Assembly (NCBI RefSeq): GCF_000218685.1
Contig: NW_006763303.1
Span: 682,001-746,000, forward strand
Direction: 5' to 3'
DNA from: Serpula lacrymans var. lacrymans S7.9
Taxonomy: Eukaryota; Basidiomycota; Agaricomycetes; Boletales; Serpulaceae
Length of the DNA: 64,000 bases
Positions 21,352 to 31,176 of the stretch are shown here, in pieces; within the stretch, counting starts at the first letter, position 1, and each line of letters begins with the position of its first letter. The translations under genes were made by a program, and so were the position numbers. A model generated the notes under the pieces. The model had not been told where the DNA came from and ran no database searches. It saw nothing but the letters and a program-made list of their open reading frames with translations.

Positions 21352-22755
21352 GTGGCAAAAGCTCGCCAAAGCAGAAAGGCGGCAGCAACAGCAAACAGGC
21401 CGGCATCCCAAACCAGAAGTAAGACTCAAAAGATGGCCCTAGCCAAGCTGGAACACTATGATGGTGACAAGAAAAAGTTCCGCGGATTCATGGAATCATT
21501 AAAACTTCATTTTGGAGCAAACACCCGATACTTCAGATCAGACAAAACAATATCATGTTTGCTTTATCAAACATGACTCTAGGAGCAGCGGCAGCTCTTA
21601 GGACTGAATGGGTAGAAAGAAGGAAAGTGTTACAATAACACAATTTTTGGACCTTTAAATTTCATTCTCCTCTTCACCTTTCTTTTGTAGTTTTCACACC
21701 CTGTGCCATACGGCACTTTCCATTACTGTTCAAAACTCCACTTCTCGCGCTACGCTGCATTTTTCTATTTTTAAATACAAGTTCTCACGCAGAGGAGCTG
21801 GTCACACGGGCTGTGCCCCATGACATCATCAGCCACTGCTTCCATCAACTGTACAGTACATATGTACAAACAACCTGTAGTAGTATATAAACCCCAATAA
21901 ATCAAGGAGACTCCTCAGCGAGTCCTCCTGTTGTTTACCCACAACTAATTTGATCCTATCCTAAGGGTAACCACTCCCCTCACTACCTTTATAGCTTTGT
22001 CTGAGTTGTGCACCAGAGTATCAAAACTTTGGTTGTAACAGAAAGCTACAGAAGAGAGATCTGACATAGGGGAGACAACCCTGTTGGAAAGTTGGGTGTA
22101 CTTCAAAAACACCCTCAAAGAACATTTGAAAGACTCGCACGAGGAGGAGCAAGCAAAACATAAAATAATGTACCAAAAACAGGAGAAGAACCAGACGGCC
22201 CAAGAGTTTTTCATGAAATTCGAGGAACTCAGAAGGAGAGCGGGCTATGACATCAGAAGGAATGAACTGTTCATAATAACGCTCATTAGGAACAACATCA
22301 ACGGGCCGTTGATAAAGCAGATAATATACAGCGGCAACATTCCTAGGACGTACGTAGAATGGAAGACAAGGATTATCACAAATGATCAATTGTGGAGGGA
22401 CCAGATGGAGAATGAGCAGATGCTCAAAGGAATGATCGGCGGCAGCTCTGGTTCTGGAAACCGGGGACCTAATGGTTGTTACCAAGGAGGAGGTGCTTCG
22501 GAGAAGAAGGCCGAGACAGTGGAAGTAAAGAAAGATGGCACAGGCACGGTCTACGGACAAGCCGGAATGCCAATGGAAGTAGACAAAGCAAAGTATCGGG
22601 CAGAAGGCAGATGCTTCAAGTGCGGAGAAAAAGGGCATAGAGCCCAAGACCACAAAGAAGAAGGCAGCGCAGCCGCAAAACCAAAGTTCAATCTTCGAGC
22701 AATGCTTGAAGGGATGAACAAAGAAGAGCAGGATGAACTACTCAAGGGTTTTTAA
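21352..22755 (+). pseudogene. gypsy-1 gag, split by a solo LTR
   Basis: Gag begins with a basic leader and LEHYDGDKKKFRGFMESLKL (21352-21576), has a one-base frame break near 21550, continues FALSNMTLGAAAALRTEW to GAAAG and, after the solo LTR, ESWVYFKNTLKEHLKD through RRAGYDIRRNELFIITLIRN to the nucleocapsid. The zinc knuckle reads CFKCGEKGHRAQDH: the last cysteine of C-X2-C-X4-H-X4-C is replaced by His. It ends KEEQDELLKGF at 22755. Confidence 0.83.
21628..22040 (+). repeat. Solo LTR, family A, inside gypsy-1 gag
   Basis: 413 bp, TGTTACAATAACAC ... TTGGTTGTAACA, flanked by GAAAG (21623-21627 and 22041-22045). Removing it restores gag continuity. Confidence 0.93.
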
Positions 22756-23710
22756 AGAGGCCGGTTGTGACTCCTCGTCAGACCGTGCCTAAAGACATTA
22801 CAAATGTAAATAGATATGCTTCCCTTTCTGTTGAAGATCTTGATGCATGTATTAGTACTGATGAAAATGATATTGCATTATTTAAAGACGCACAAGATCT
22901 AAAATGTAACGAAAAGTAATCTAAAGAGGAGAACCTGAAAGGGAAACAGGTTAAAAAGATTCCCAAAAAAAGAGACAAGTAAGGCACAGAATGAAGTGAC
23001 TCAATTGGGTAGCACTTCTGGTACTGATGCCTTGACACGCTCTAAGGAAAATGCGGCGCTCGAGATACCTAAAGGGGATAGGATCACAAAAGGCACAGTA
23101 GTCCAAAAGGAGACAACAGAGACACAGAATGCGGTGACTCATTTGGGTAGCACCAATGGCACTGATGTTTTGACCAGCTCCAAAGAGGTCAGGCACACCT
23201 CTGATAAAAACCTAGAAAAGAACAAAGAAAAGAAAGTACCATGGACAGCTGACTGGATAGCGGAAAGGCTCAGGGACCAAAGGAAGAAAGATTTATTAGT
23301 ATCCTAAATAGCTGGACCCACAAAAAACAAGGACTAGAAGTAACTACAGAACTGATAAAAGAACTAAACGCTTTGCCAATTCACGAAATGGTATTAGCAC
23401 TAGAAGAATTGAGAAAGCCTAAACAGTTCATTAGAGGTACTCAAGGAAACCAAATGAATGTCACCTGTAGACTCACAAACCTCGGAACGCACAAATCAAC
23501 AATGATAGATGCGTTATTAGACAGTGGCTGCACAGGGAGTTGCATAGACTCTAGATTTGTTGAAGAACAGGGATATGAAAGGCAAAGAATCCCTAGACCC
23601 ATTCCAGTCTACAATGCTGACGGCACCTTTAACCGGGACGAAAGCATTAAGGAATTTATAAAACTATTAGTGGAGATAAATGACCATGACGAAAGACTCC
23701 AGCTAGCCGT
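22756..23710 (+). pseudogene. gypsy-1 gag-pol linker and protease N-terminal half
   Basis: After gag, an open but lysine-rich, low-complexity stretch (22996-23307) contains two tandem copies of a VTxLGSTxGTDxLTxSKE unit. From 23373 comes a protease domain: CRLTNLGTHKSTMIDALLDS then GCTGSCID (catalytic D-S-G), then EEQGYERQRIPRPIPVYNAD. The frame is cut at 23710 by an E unit; the remainder of the domain is at 14740-15212 on the opposite strand. Confidence 0.8.
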
Positions 23711-25520
23711 TGTCATGCACCAAAGTTGATTGGTAGCATGGACAGGTGTCAATAACAAAGCGAATATTCAAAAAGACTCGCCTTTGCGCCACACAGGCAC
23801 AGTGCCACGTGGAATAGTAATTAATATTGCCTTTTTTGAACTTGTGGCTAATCAGCACCACCTCTATTAGGCAATCCAGTCACGCTCACCTTTGCTTTCC
23901 ATTTGGTACTTTCCGCATTTCGGCATTTCGGCAAATTTTTGCGTCGCCACTGGCTACACATTGCATTGCACCCTTGTTTTTGTCGTTTCCTTCACTTCCC
24001 TTCCTTTGCCTAGCCCCACCATGGGTCCCTTACTCTCGTTTTTATTCTCACCCAACGGTCGTTTCTATATCCCCATTTTAGTTCACCTCCTTGTCACCTC
24101 CACCCTCCTCCTCCTTATCTTCTTTGCTCCCCCACCATTTCTGATGTCACCACTTCCTATCCACTTCCGTCGCCGATCCGTCGACTACCACGTGCCACTG
24201 CTGATATCAGCAAAGCCCCGGCGGCCGGTTCAAATAGGGCAACAGGTCCATCTTTATGACGTCGATCTACCATCATATACTATCAAAACATCGGTCGCTC
24301 GTCTTGCCTGGTTGGAGCGTGGGTGGGTAATTTTTGAGCTGGAGAAGGTTCATCCCCTTGCGTCGCCCATGTTCATCGCTGTCCCATTCACTTGGGTACA
24401 CTTATCTTTTGTCCATCGTCTTCGCTACAGCTACACCTATCACACGCTGCCTGGGACTCACTTGTTCCAAATTGGAACTACTCCTCTCCCTCCCTCGTTT
24501 GATCAGGTGGTCCAACACAACCAGTCCATTGGTAAGGCCATGGAACTTTCGGATTTGGACTAGGTGGTGGACCGGTGGCTCCAGTTTCTTTTTCTTCAGC
24601 AGAACATTCATTTACAGTGCAATTATTTTTGATTTTTGAATCATTTTTATGGACACATATTTTTTTAGAATGCCTGACTGACAATAAAGGAACTGTGTTG
24701 ATACTGATAGTGTTTTGCCTTGCCCTTTTTTTTACTGCATCTTCCCATGACATCATGATTTTCCTGCTCTCTTTTTGCTATTGGACTTTACTTTATGGCT
24801 GTACAAACCTGTGACATTACTCACAGCATTTATTGTTCTATCCCTTTCTTTTCCTTTTTTTGACAATCTTATCCTGTACTACCTATGCAGGATTTGTCAG
24901 TGTACATTCCTTCCTTCATATTCTTTCTCATTCTTTTTGCACAGCTATACTGTGCATAGCCTACTTTTCTTTTACTATATAAACCCCTGTATTTTACCTT
25001 GTAAAAAAAACAAGAAATCCAATCCAGACTTCTTCTCTAATTTCAAGTTCACTACTCTGCTGCTTGTGATCCAGTGTGGTCACAACACTTCCCACTTCTA
25101 CCACTGTTAACTGCTGTCATTGTCACTCGTCACTTTTTGAAAGTGATTGTCATCCCCTTCAATTAGAGTCCTTCTGAGCACTACAGTTTGTGCGTCAGGA
25201 GCCTGCTATCACTGGGAACCTCGTCATATTGTCGTTCTCAAACCTACCTTGTGCTACGATTAGCAAGGTAGTGCTCGTCTATACTCATCACAAAGCCCCT
25301 ATCCTTCTATAAAATCAACTATCCCTCCTCCTCAAAACCCACACTCATACACCTCTGGGTTTTACTTTGAAGGATCTTTATACGTACCACCCTACGAACA
25401 ACCAGACCACTCCACTGTTCTAGGAGGCAAAGCCCATAAACAAGTTCCGTGGAATCTGGGAGGATTGTGTGTTAGTTTGTTTTGTGTGTGGTTTTCTAAC
25501 TGCAGTTCTCATCATCGACA
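23711..25520 (+). repeat. Family E LTR-like unit, right arm of inverted pair
   Basis: 1810 bp, TGTCATGCACCAAAG ... CTCATCATCGACA, flanked by CCGT (23707-23710) and ACGT (25521-25524). Contains ACTATATAAACCCC near 24975 (promoter-like) and an uninterrupted AGCAAG-GTAGT-GCTCG site near 25270 that is the empty version of the gypsy-1 insertion point in copy 3. TG..CA ends and the promoter core argue for a long solo LTR, but no internal region of this family is present to prove it. Confidence 0.83.
23892..24563 (+). CDS. Reading frame inside family E unit (223 codons)
   Basis: Counterpart of the frame at 16170-16904. The first ~100 codons differ by substitutions (ILVHLLVTSTLLLLIFF in the hydrophobic part, and a shifted upstream start because frame differences precede it); from RRRSVDYHV to the end SIGKAMELSDLD the two are identical. 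Unknown family; possible LTR-borne protein. Confidence 0.4.
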   Translation: MLSIWYFPHFGISANFCVATGYTLHCTLVFVVSFTSLPLPSPTMGPLLSFLFSPNGRFYIPILVHLLVTSTLLLLIFFAPPPFLMSPLPIHFRRRSVDYHVPLLISAKPRRPVQIGQQVHLYDVDLPSYTIKTSVARLAWLERGWVIFELEKVHPLASPMFIAVPFTWVHLSFVHRLRYSYTYHTLPGTHLFQIGTTPLPPSFDQVVQHNQSIGKAMELSDLD

Positions 25521-25524
25521 ACGT

Positions 25525-27455
25525 ACTCTTCTTAAACGTTTTATGACTATGTATCTCAGACTTATTCATATGATAAGCTTGTGGAATATATATAATATGA
25601 CCATTCTGAAATACAATAACTATTTATGGTTGTTATATCTATTATATTCTATGAGAGCAGCCATAGTAGAGATGGATTGTATATATCATAGAAGTGATAT
25701 TATAGCTGGTATAGCAAACATCTCAAAATAGCCCTGCTATATAGAGCTATATAATAGGGACTTGTCTAGGCGTACTATAGCTACTATTTTCCCTATATAG
25801 CACATGACAGCTATGGTAACTACAAAAGGAAACTAGGTTTTTCATGATGTAGAAGTCCGGTGCATGAGTATTGGAGTGGATATCTGGAGTACCATGTGGA
25901 GGTGGGGTACAGGGTTATGCCAAACGGCGGAACACAAGGAGCATAATCCTGAGAGTACTGAAGATTTGGGAGTCTGGACTTGAGAATCTGTCCTCTTTGG
26001 AGTTCCAGAACTATGCCTTCTGGCATAGATATGACAGGTTGGGATTAGGAGTGGTAGGCTGGCAAGCACGTTGTTCACCACTAAGCGGGGGAGTTGAGGG
26101 CCTAGAGGGTGGAGGACATGGGATGGCAGACGAGAGGGCAGCATCAATTTTGTCAAAAGGGAAGGGAAGGCCAGGTTGAGAACTGAGTGTTCGAGCAGAT
26201 TCAGGGATAGAATCCAAGGTGTGAGGAATAGCAGTGTAAGTTGCTAAAGGCATCTGGGAGAGAACTGAGTATAGTCCTTACATTCAAACACCTATGCATT
26301 GTTCAACCCGCAGGGATCAACCAAGGGATTCAGAAGAAAGTGCTGAAGACTACAATGGAGTGGGTCCACAGGTGAGTTTGCAGAGTCCGCACTTTTAAGT
26401 CTAAATGGAGCGGATACATCACAGCAAGTTGTGATCTTGCTGGAAAGGCAATAATACGAATGTGGGAGTGATAATATGAGTTGAGGATGAATATAGAGTG
26501 GAGAATACGACACTGGAATGACTCCTGAGAGTCTGCGTTTTGGGTCTATACGAGCAGAGCGTCACAACAAGCTCGGTGCTTTGTTGGAAATCTTGGTAAA
26601 TATGGCTGTGGGATGTCTACAACGATTCTGAAGCAACTATGGCGACTTATTCAGACGAATTCTGAGTATATGGGGGATCAAAAAGATAGATTTTTTTCCT
26701 TTTGGAAGTACAGTTTTATAGCAGTACCAAAAAGGAAATAGCAAAAATAGCGTAAAACATATGAGAACCAATGGGAGAAATGAAGGATAAACATTAGAAA
26801 GTGTCCATATGAAAATGTAAGAAAAAGCGGGTCATATCCTGCTAGTCCAGTGTCCAGACAGTTCCATACCATGAGGGACAACTCTTATATTCCATAAAAG
26901 GAAAGGGGTAGTTGATCCGTGGACAGTCATAATGCTCTGGAGTCCACGTGGAGTCTTGCACGTGCGTGGAGTGTTGAGTTAGCTCCTCGTCCGACGGGTC
27001 CGAAGTCCGAAAAGTGCGGACTCTGCAGACTGTTGCGTATTGATGCATGGTTTGTCGTAAAACTGGATTGATATGTTGGGAAATAAAGGGATTATGGTGC
27101 CAGCGTCTAAGTCAACTCTACAGCGGACACCATGTTCTTCAAGGCCTTGTGGGGATGGGAGGATTCAAAGAACTGACAGATGGAGAAAGAGCAGTTGACA
27201 AGAAAGATATTGTCGACTGAGTAAAGAAGACTGCTGGGATATTCTGTGGCAGGAGCTCATTCTTGGAACTCAGCCTTGGCATGAGTCCAGGCTCCCGTGA
27301 GATTGTTCCTCACTCCCAGAGCCTTCAACTTCCCAGATGGACCCCTGATACCTGTAACATGTGACATTTTCTGGGATTGCCCAGTGGAACATCCCACATA
27401 TGCTGTGGGTAATCCCACACAGTATGAAAACAGACCTGGTGCACCATGCTCCTGA
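25525..27455. other. Unassigned repeat-region DNA
   Basis: No gene supported. 25670-25820 has clustered AGCTATA/TATAGC words like those at 10490-10610. 26380-27030 has a few related GTCCGCACTTTT / CCGAAAAGTGCGGACTC words in both orientations (about 26383 and 27000), suggesting a decayed element. If the inversion is undone, this lies downstream of the family A leader 17024-17404. Confidence 0.4.
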
Positions 27456-27868
27456 TGTTACGATACACAATTTTTGGACTTATATCTTTCTTTCTCTGCT
27501 TCAACTTTCTTTCTTAGTTTTCACACACTTGTGCTATTCAGCACTTTCCTTTTGTTCAGACTTTAACTTTCTTGTGCTGCACTGCCTTTTTTTATTTTTA
27601 GAAACAAGTCTCTCATACAATGGAGCTCGTCACACAGGCTGTACCCTATGATATCATCAGCCACTGCTTTATCAACTGTATAGTACAACATGTACAAACA
27701 ACCTGTAGTAGTATAAATACCCCAATAGATCTAGGAGACTCCTCAGCAAGTCCTCCTGTTGTATACCCACAACTAACTCAGTCCTATCATAAGGGGTTTA
27801 TCCACTCCTCCATCCTCCTCTTTGCTTGTTGTTGTGTGCACCAGAGTATTCAGACTTTGGTTGTAACA
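27456..27868 (+). repeat. Family A LTR
   Basis: 413 bp, TGTTACGATACACAATTTTT ... TTGGTTGTAACA, with the GTAGTATAAATACCCC promoter core and hairpin. Flanks (CCTGA / CCCAG) do not match, so it may be one end of a rearranged element rather than a simple solo LTR. Confidence 0.85.
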
Positions 27869-27944
27869 CCCAGGGGGCTACTAGCTGGATAGGTTGGTAA
27901 AAGATGATCAAGCTAAGAGCCCTAGAATTTGGGTAGCCTGAAGT

Positions 27945-28041
27945 GCTGCATGGCACAAGTGTCCAAAAATGATGAAGAAAGTTAAAGAGGAAAATAAAAG
28001 TCGAAATTCTGTTAAAAATCTGAAAATTGTGTATCATAACA
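27945..28041 (-). repeat. Family A LTR 5'-end fragment
   Basis: About 100 bp resembling the first part of the family A LTR in reverse (..GGAAAATAAAAG..AATTGTGTATCATAACA), diverged. Confidence 0.5.
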
Positions 28042-28349
28042 GAAGGAGAGCATGTGTGAGCAAATTCAAGATGAAAACAAAACTTGCATTAGTCAAAGGG
28101 GGGTGGATTCCAGTGACATAAATTCATGTAAAGTTAGCTCTACCAAGGAGAGAAAAAACATGAAAGACAAATTTTACCATGACATATATTTCTGACATTT
28201 TCTGTAAGGCCAATGTCTAGATTGTCATCTAAGTACTTGAGGATACATGCTGTTTCTGGTAATGTTTTCAGATTTCCACATCGCACGCAGTCAATCACTG
28301 CGCCATCACAATAAACCTTGTCTGATTTTACCAAACATTGGTTGGCTAT
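28042..28349 (-). other. Unrecognised coding-like fragment
   Basis: 28140-28334 is open on the minus strand and encodes DKVYCDGAVIDCVRCGNLKT and ETACILKYLDDNLDIGL, which look protein-like but match no family I can name. The adjacent LTR 28350-28779 sits in it; the frame beyond the LTR hits a stop. Probably a transposon or host gene relic. Confidence 0.35.
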
Positions 28350-28779
28350 TGTTACAATTGATGTACCAGTACCTACTTACACTTCACTTTTTTGCACTTT
28401 TACTTTTATTTTTCCAAGTCACATGACCAGTCACGTGACCATTTACTTTACTTTACATTTTCGACTTTTCATAGTCACATGACCACATGACCAAGTCATG
28501 TGACACATCACCTGACCAGTGTCTAGACTTAGCATGTGACCGGTCACATGCTAGACATTGGACTTTAAACTTTATTTACAACTGTACAGTACCTCATGTA
28601 TTTTAGTATATATACAGGAGCAATACATGGGGAAGGACTCAGTGAGTCCTCCTGTTGTCTACCAACAACTAACTCGGTCCTACCAAATGGGTAACCACTC
28701 TCACCTCTTCCTCTTCTTCTGAGTGTTGTTTTTGTTGTGCTCCAGTGCCCCAAGACTGTGTCTTGTTGGTGTTGTCACA
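28350..28779 (+). repeat. Solo LTR, family B
   Basis: 430 bp, TGTTACAATTGATGTACC ... GTTGTCACA, flanked by GCTAT (28345-28349 and 28780-28784). Shares the leader GAGTCCTCCTGTTGT.TACC.ACAACTAACT.GGTCCTACC with family A, but its upstream half is different. That half has an array of TCACATGACC / TCACGTGACC / GTCATGTGAC words (28418-28552), ending in the perfect palindrome GCATGTGACCGGTCACATGC. Confidence 0.9.
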
Positions 28780-28784
28780 GCTAT

Positions 28785-29051
28785 AGTGCATTTATTTTAA
28801 CTTGGGTTCCCCAGAATTCCAACCTTATTCCTGGACCCGTAGGTTCCAAGTTTCCAAAGCACAAATGTCCGCTGCGTTTTCCAAGGACCAGTCATTACTC
28901 ATTTACATTTACGCTTCCTTTCCTTTCTCGCACTTTTGGCTCATTCCGTCTATTGTCACGTGGCTACCTTGGTGCTACTCACTCAGGCTCTTGCATCCGT
29001 TGTACGTTGTTGCTCTGCGATCGCTGTAAAGACCGCACAAAATGTTAACTG
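28785..29051. other. Unassigned spacer
   Basis: About 270 bp between the family B LTR and the Copia element, open in more than one frame but with no recognisable domain. Confidence 0.4.
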
Positions 29052-29056
29052 TAATG

Positions 29057-29396
29057 TCAAATCGTTTGGGAGTTAAATCTATGATAAGAGAAGGGACTCA
29101 GATCTTGTAGAATAGTCTCATGTATTCAAGTAAGTACCTATGATAAGAAAAGGGACTAAATCATAGTAAGCTAAGTATTTGAAAGGGGGTGAAAGAGAAG
29201 GGGTCTCACCTCAGATCTCGTAGAAGAGTCTGAGGTGGTACATGGTAACTAGGCCTCCTTTATAGGTAAGTGAGAGAACGGAATCAAAAAAATTTTGATG
29301 GTATATATTGGCGCATGGGCCACTCATACTTAAATGCCTTCCTTTCTAGGCGCTTCATATCGGCTTGCTTCCTTTCTCGATATCCTCAATCCAACA
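29057..29396 (-). repeat. copia-1 3' LTR
   Basis: 340 bp, minus strand TGTTGGATTGAGGATATCG ... CGATTTGA. It ends in GA rather than CA if the CATTA duplication is taken at face value. Similar to 41689-42006, with an extra ~20 bp. Confidence 0.88.
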
Positions 29397-31176
29397 CTCC
29401 CCCTCAAGCCATACGGAGTCCAAGTGCAGCAGCAAAATGCTTCGCTTTTGTGGACGGCAATGCCTTGTTAAGTGTATCCGCTATCATATCGTCCGTGGGA
29501 CAATACTCTAATTCAATCTTCCTGTCTTCGACCGCGTGGCGTATGAAGTGCAATTGCACGTTGATATGCTTTGTTTGTGCATGGTATTGACTGTCTTTGG
29601 ATAGGGCAATGGCAGATTGATTATCGCAGTAAAGAGTGGTTGGCGGTGAGTTGGCTTTGAAAACTTTGTTGATGAACATCTTCGCCCACAGGATCTCCTT
29701 GGTTGCATGGGTAGCCGCAACATATTCTGCCTTCGTTGTTGACAGGGCAACAATCTCTTGTTGCTTAGAATACCATGATACTAAACCCCCGTCTAACATT
29801 ATAGCATACCCCGAGATCGCTCTGCGATTCTCGTTCATGCTACCATCGGTGTCGCTATAGCCTAGGAGGTCAGTCTTTTCAGGTCCATATGTTAACCAGT
29901 GCTCGCAAGATCCCTTTAGGTATCTGATGATGCGCTTCACAGCTTCCCAATGTGTCCTTCCAGGGTTTTCAACGAAACGGGATATAATCGCAACAGCGTG
30001 CGCGATATTGGGGCGGGTACCAATCACCGCGTACATCAGTGATCCCACTGCTTCTCGATACAGGACGTCTCGCATTTCTGCGTAGTCCTCGGGCATTCTA
30101 GGTCTTTGGTCTTTGGTCAGGTACAAATTTGCCACCATTGGGATTGCTAACGTCTTTGCATCTTCTAGGTTAAAGTGCTTGATGATGGTGTCTATATAAC
30201 TGTGTTGCGACATGCACAAGGTATGTGCAATCCTGTCTCTCTTGACCTCAATACCTAACATCCAATGGAGCTCGCCCAAGTCACTCACTTCAAATAGCTT
30301 TGACAGGTCATTTTTCAGGTGTGTCATGGTGATTGCTGAGGGGGTGATCAGTGTCATGTCATCTACATGGACGGCAATGATCGTAAGTCCCTCTTTTTCA
30401 TGTTTGTAAAAGACGGTGTTGTCTGTTTTGCAGCGGGCTAATCCAATCTTTTTAAGCCCTTCGCATAATGTTTGGTACCATCAATGTCCGGCTTGCTTAA
30501 GGCCATATAATATCTTGTTTAGGCGTAGTACCAAGGACTCCCAACCATGGGCGCTATATCCGGGTGGTTGACGCATATAAATTATCTCGTCTTCATCAAG
30601 TTCACCATTTAAGTAGGCGCTTTTGACGTCCATCTGGTGAGTCTCCCAGTCGTTCCTTGCCGCCATTGCTAATATATTTCTCAGGGATGCCATCTTGGCT
30701 ATAGGGGCAAACATGTCAAAATAGTTGATGCCTTCAACTTGGCTGAAGCCCTGGGCCACCAGCCTGGCTTTGTATTTGTCAATGTCGCCGGAAGGGGTCT
30801 TTTTAACCTTGAACACCCAACGGCTGCCTACAACATTGGCGCCCTTTGGTTTTTCTGCGTAAGTCCAAGTTTTCGCCTTATCTAATCTTTCCAGCTCTTC
30901 TTTGATGGCTGACTCCCATTTGTTCCAATCTGGGCGTCGTTGGGCTTCTTTGATGGTTCTCGGCTCAATCCCATCAAGGTCAGCCATGTGTGCGACCATA
31001 GCTACGTTTTGGGCCAAGTCTCTCAGGGCTTCATTGTTTCTTTCCTCTTCATCTCTTCCATCATCATCGTCAATGTTTAGTTGGATTCCCCTGGGTAAGA
31101 CAGGACCTTGTTCGAGTCCAGACACTGACCCTTTTCCTTGGAGTAGGTCACGCACGTATTGTGTGGGTTGGTGTAT
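29397..31176 (-). pseudogene. copia-1 reverse transcriptase and RNase H
   Basis: RT motifs: KTWTYAEKPKGANVVGSRWV, YKARLVAQGFSQVEGINYFD, QMDVKSAYLNGELDEDEIIY, YGLKQAGH, then after a TGA (30481-30483) the active-site region HVDDMTLI and LGIEVKRDR. RNase H: AISGYAIMLDGGLVSWYSKQ, ALSTTKAEYVAATHATKEIL, YHAQTKHINVQLHFIRHAVE. Ends AAALGLRMA near 29407. The single stop replaces an expected Arg, consistent with CGA to TGA. Confidence 0.88.

Noticed and set aside
21244..21429. Cys-rich minus-strand frame (CRPVCCCCRLSAL)
   Set aside because: Antisense of the gag basic leader; no support as a gene.
22021..22653. 210-codon minus-strand frame
   Set aside because: Antisense of gypsy-1 gag.
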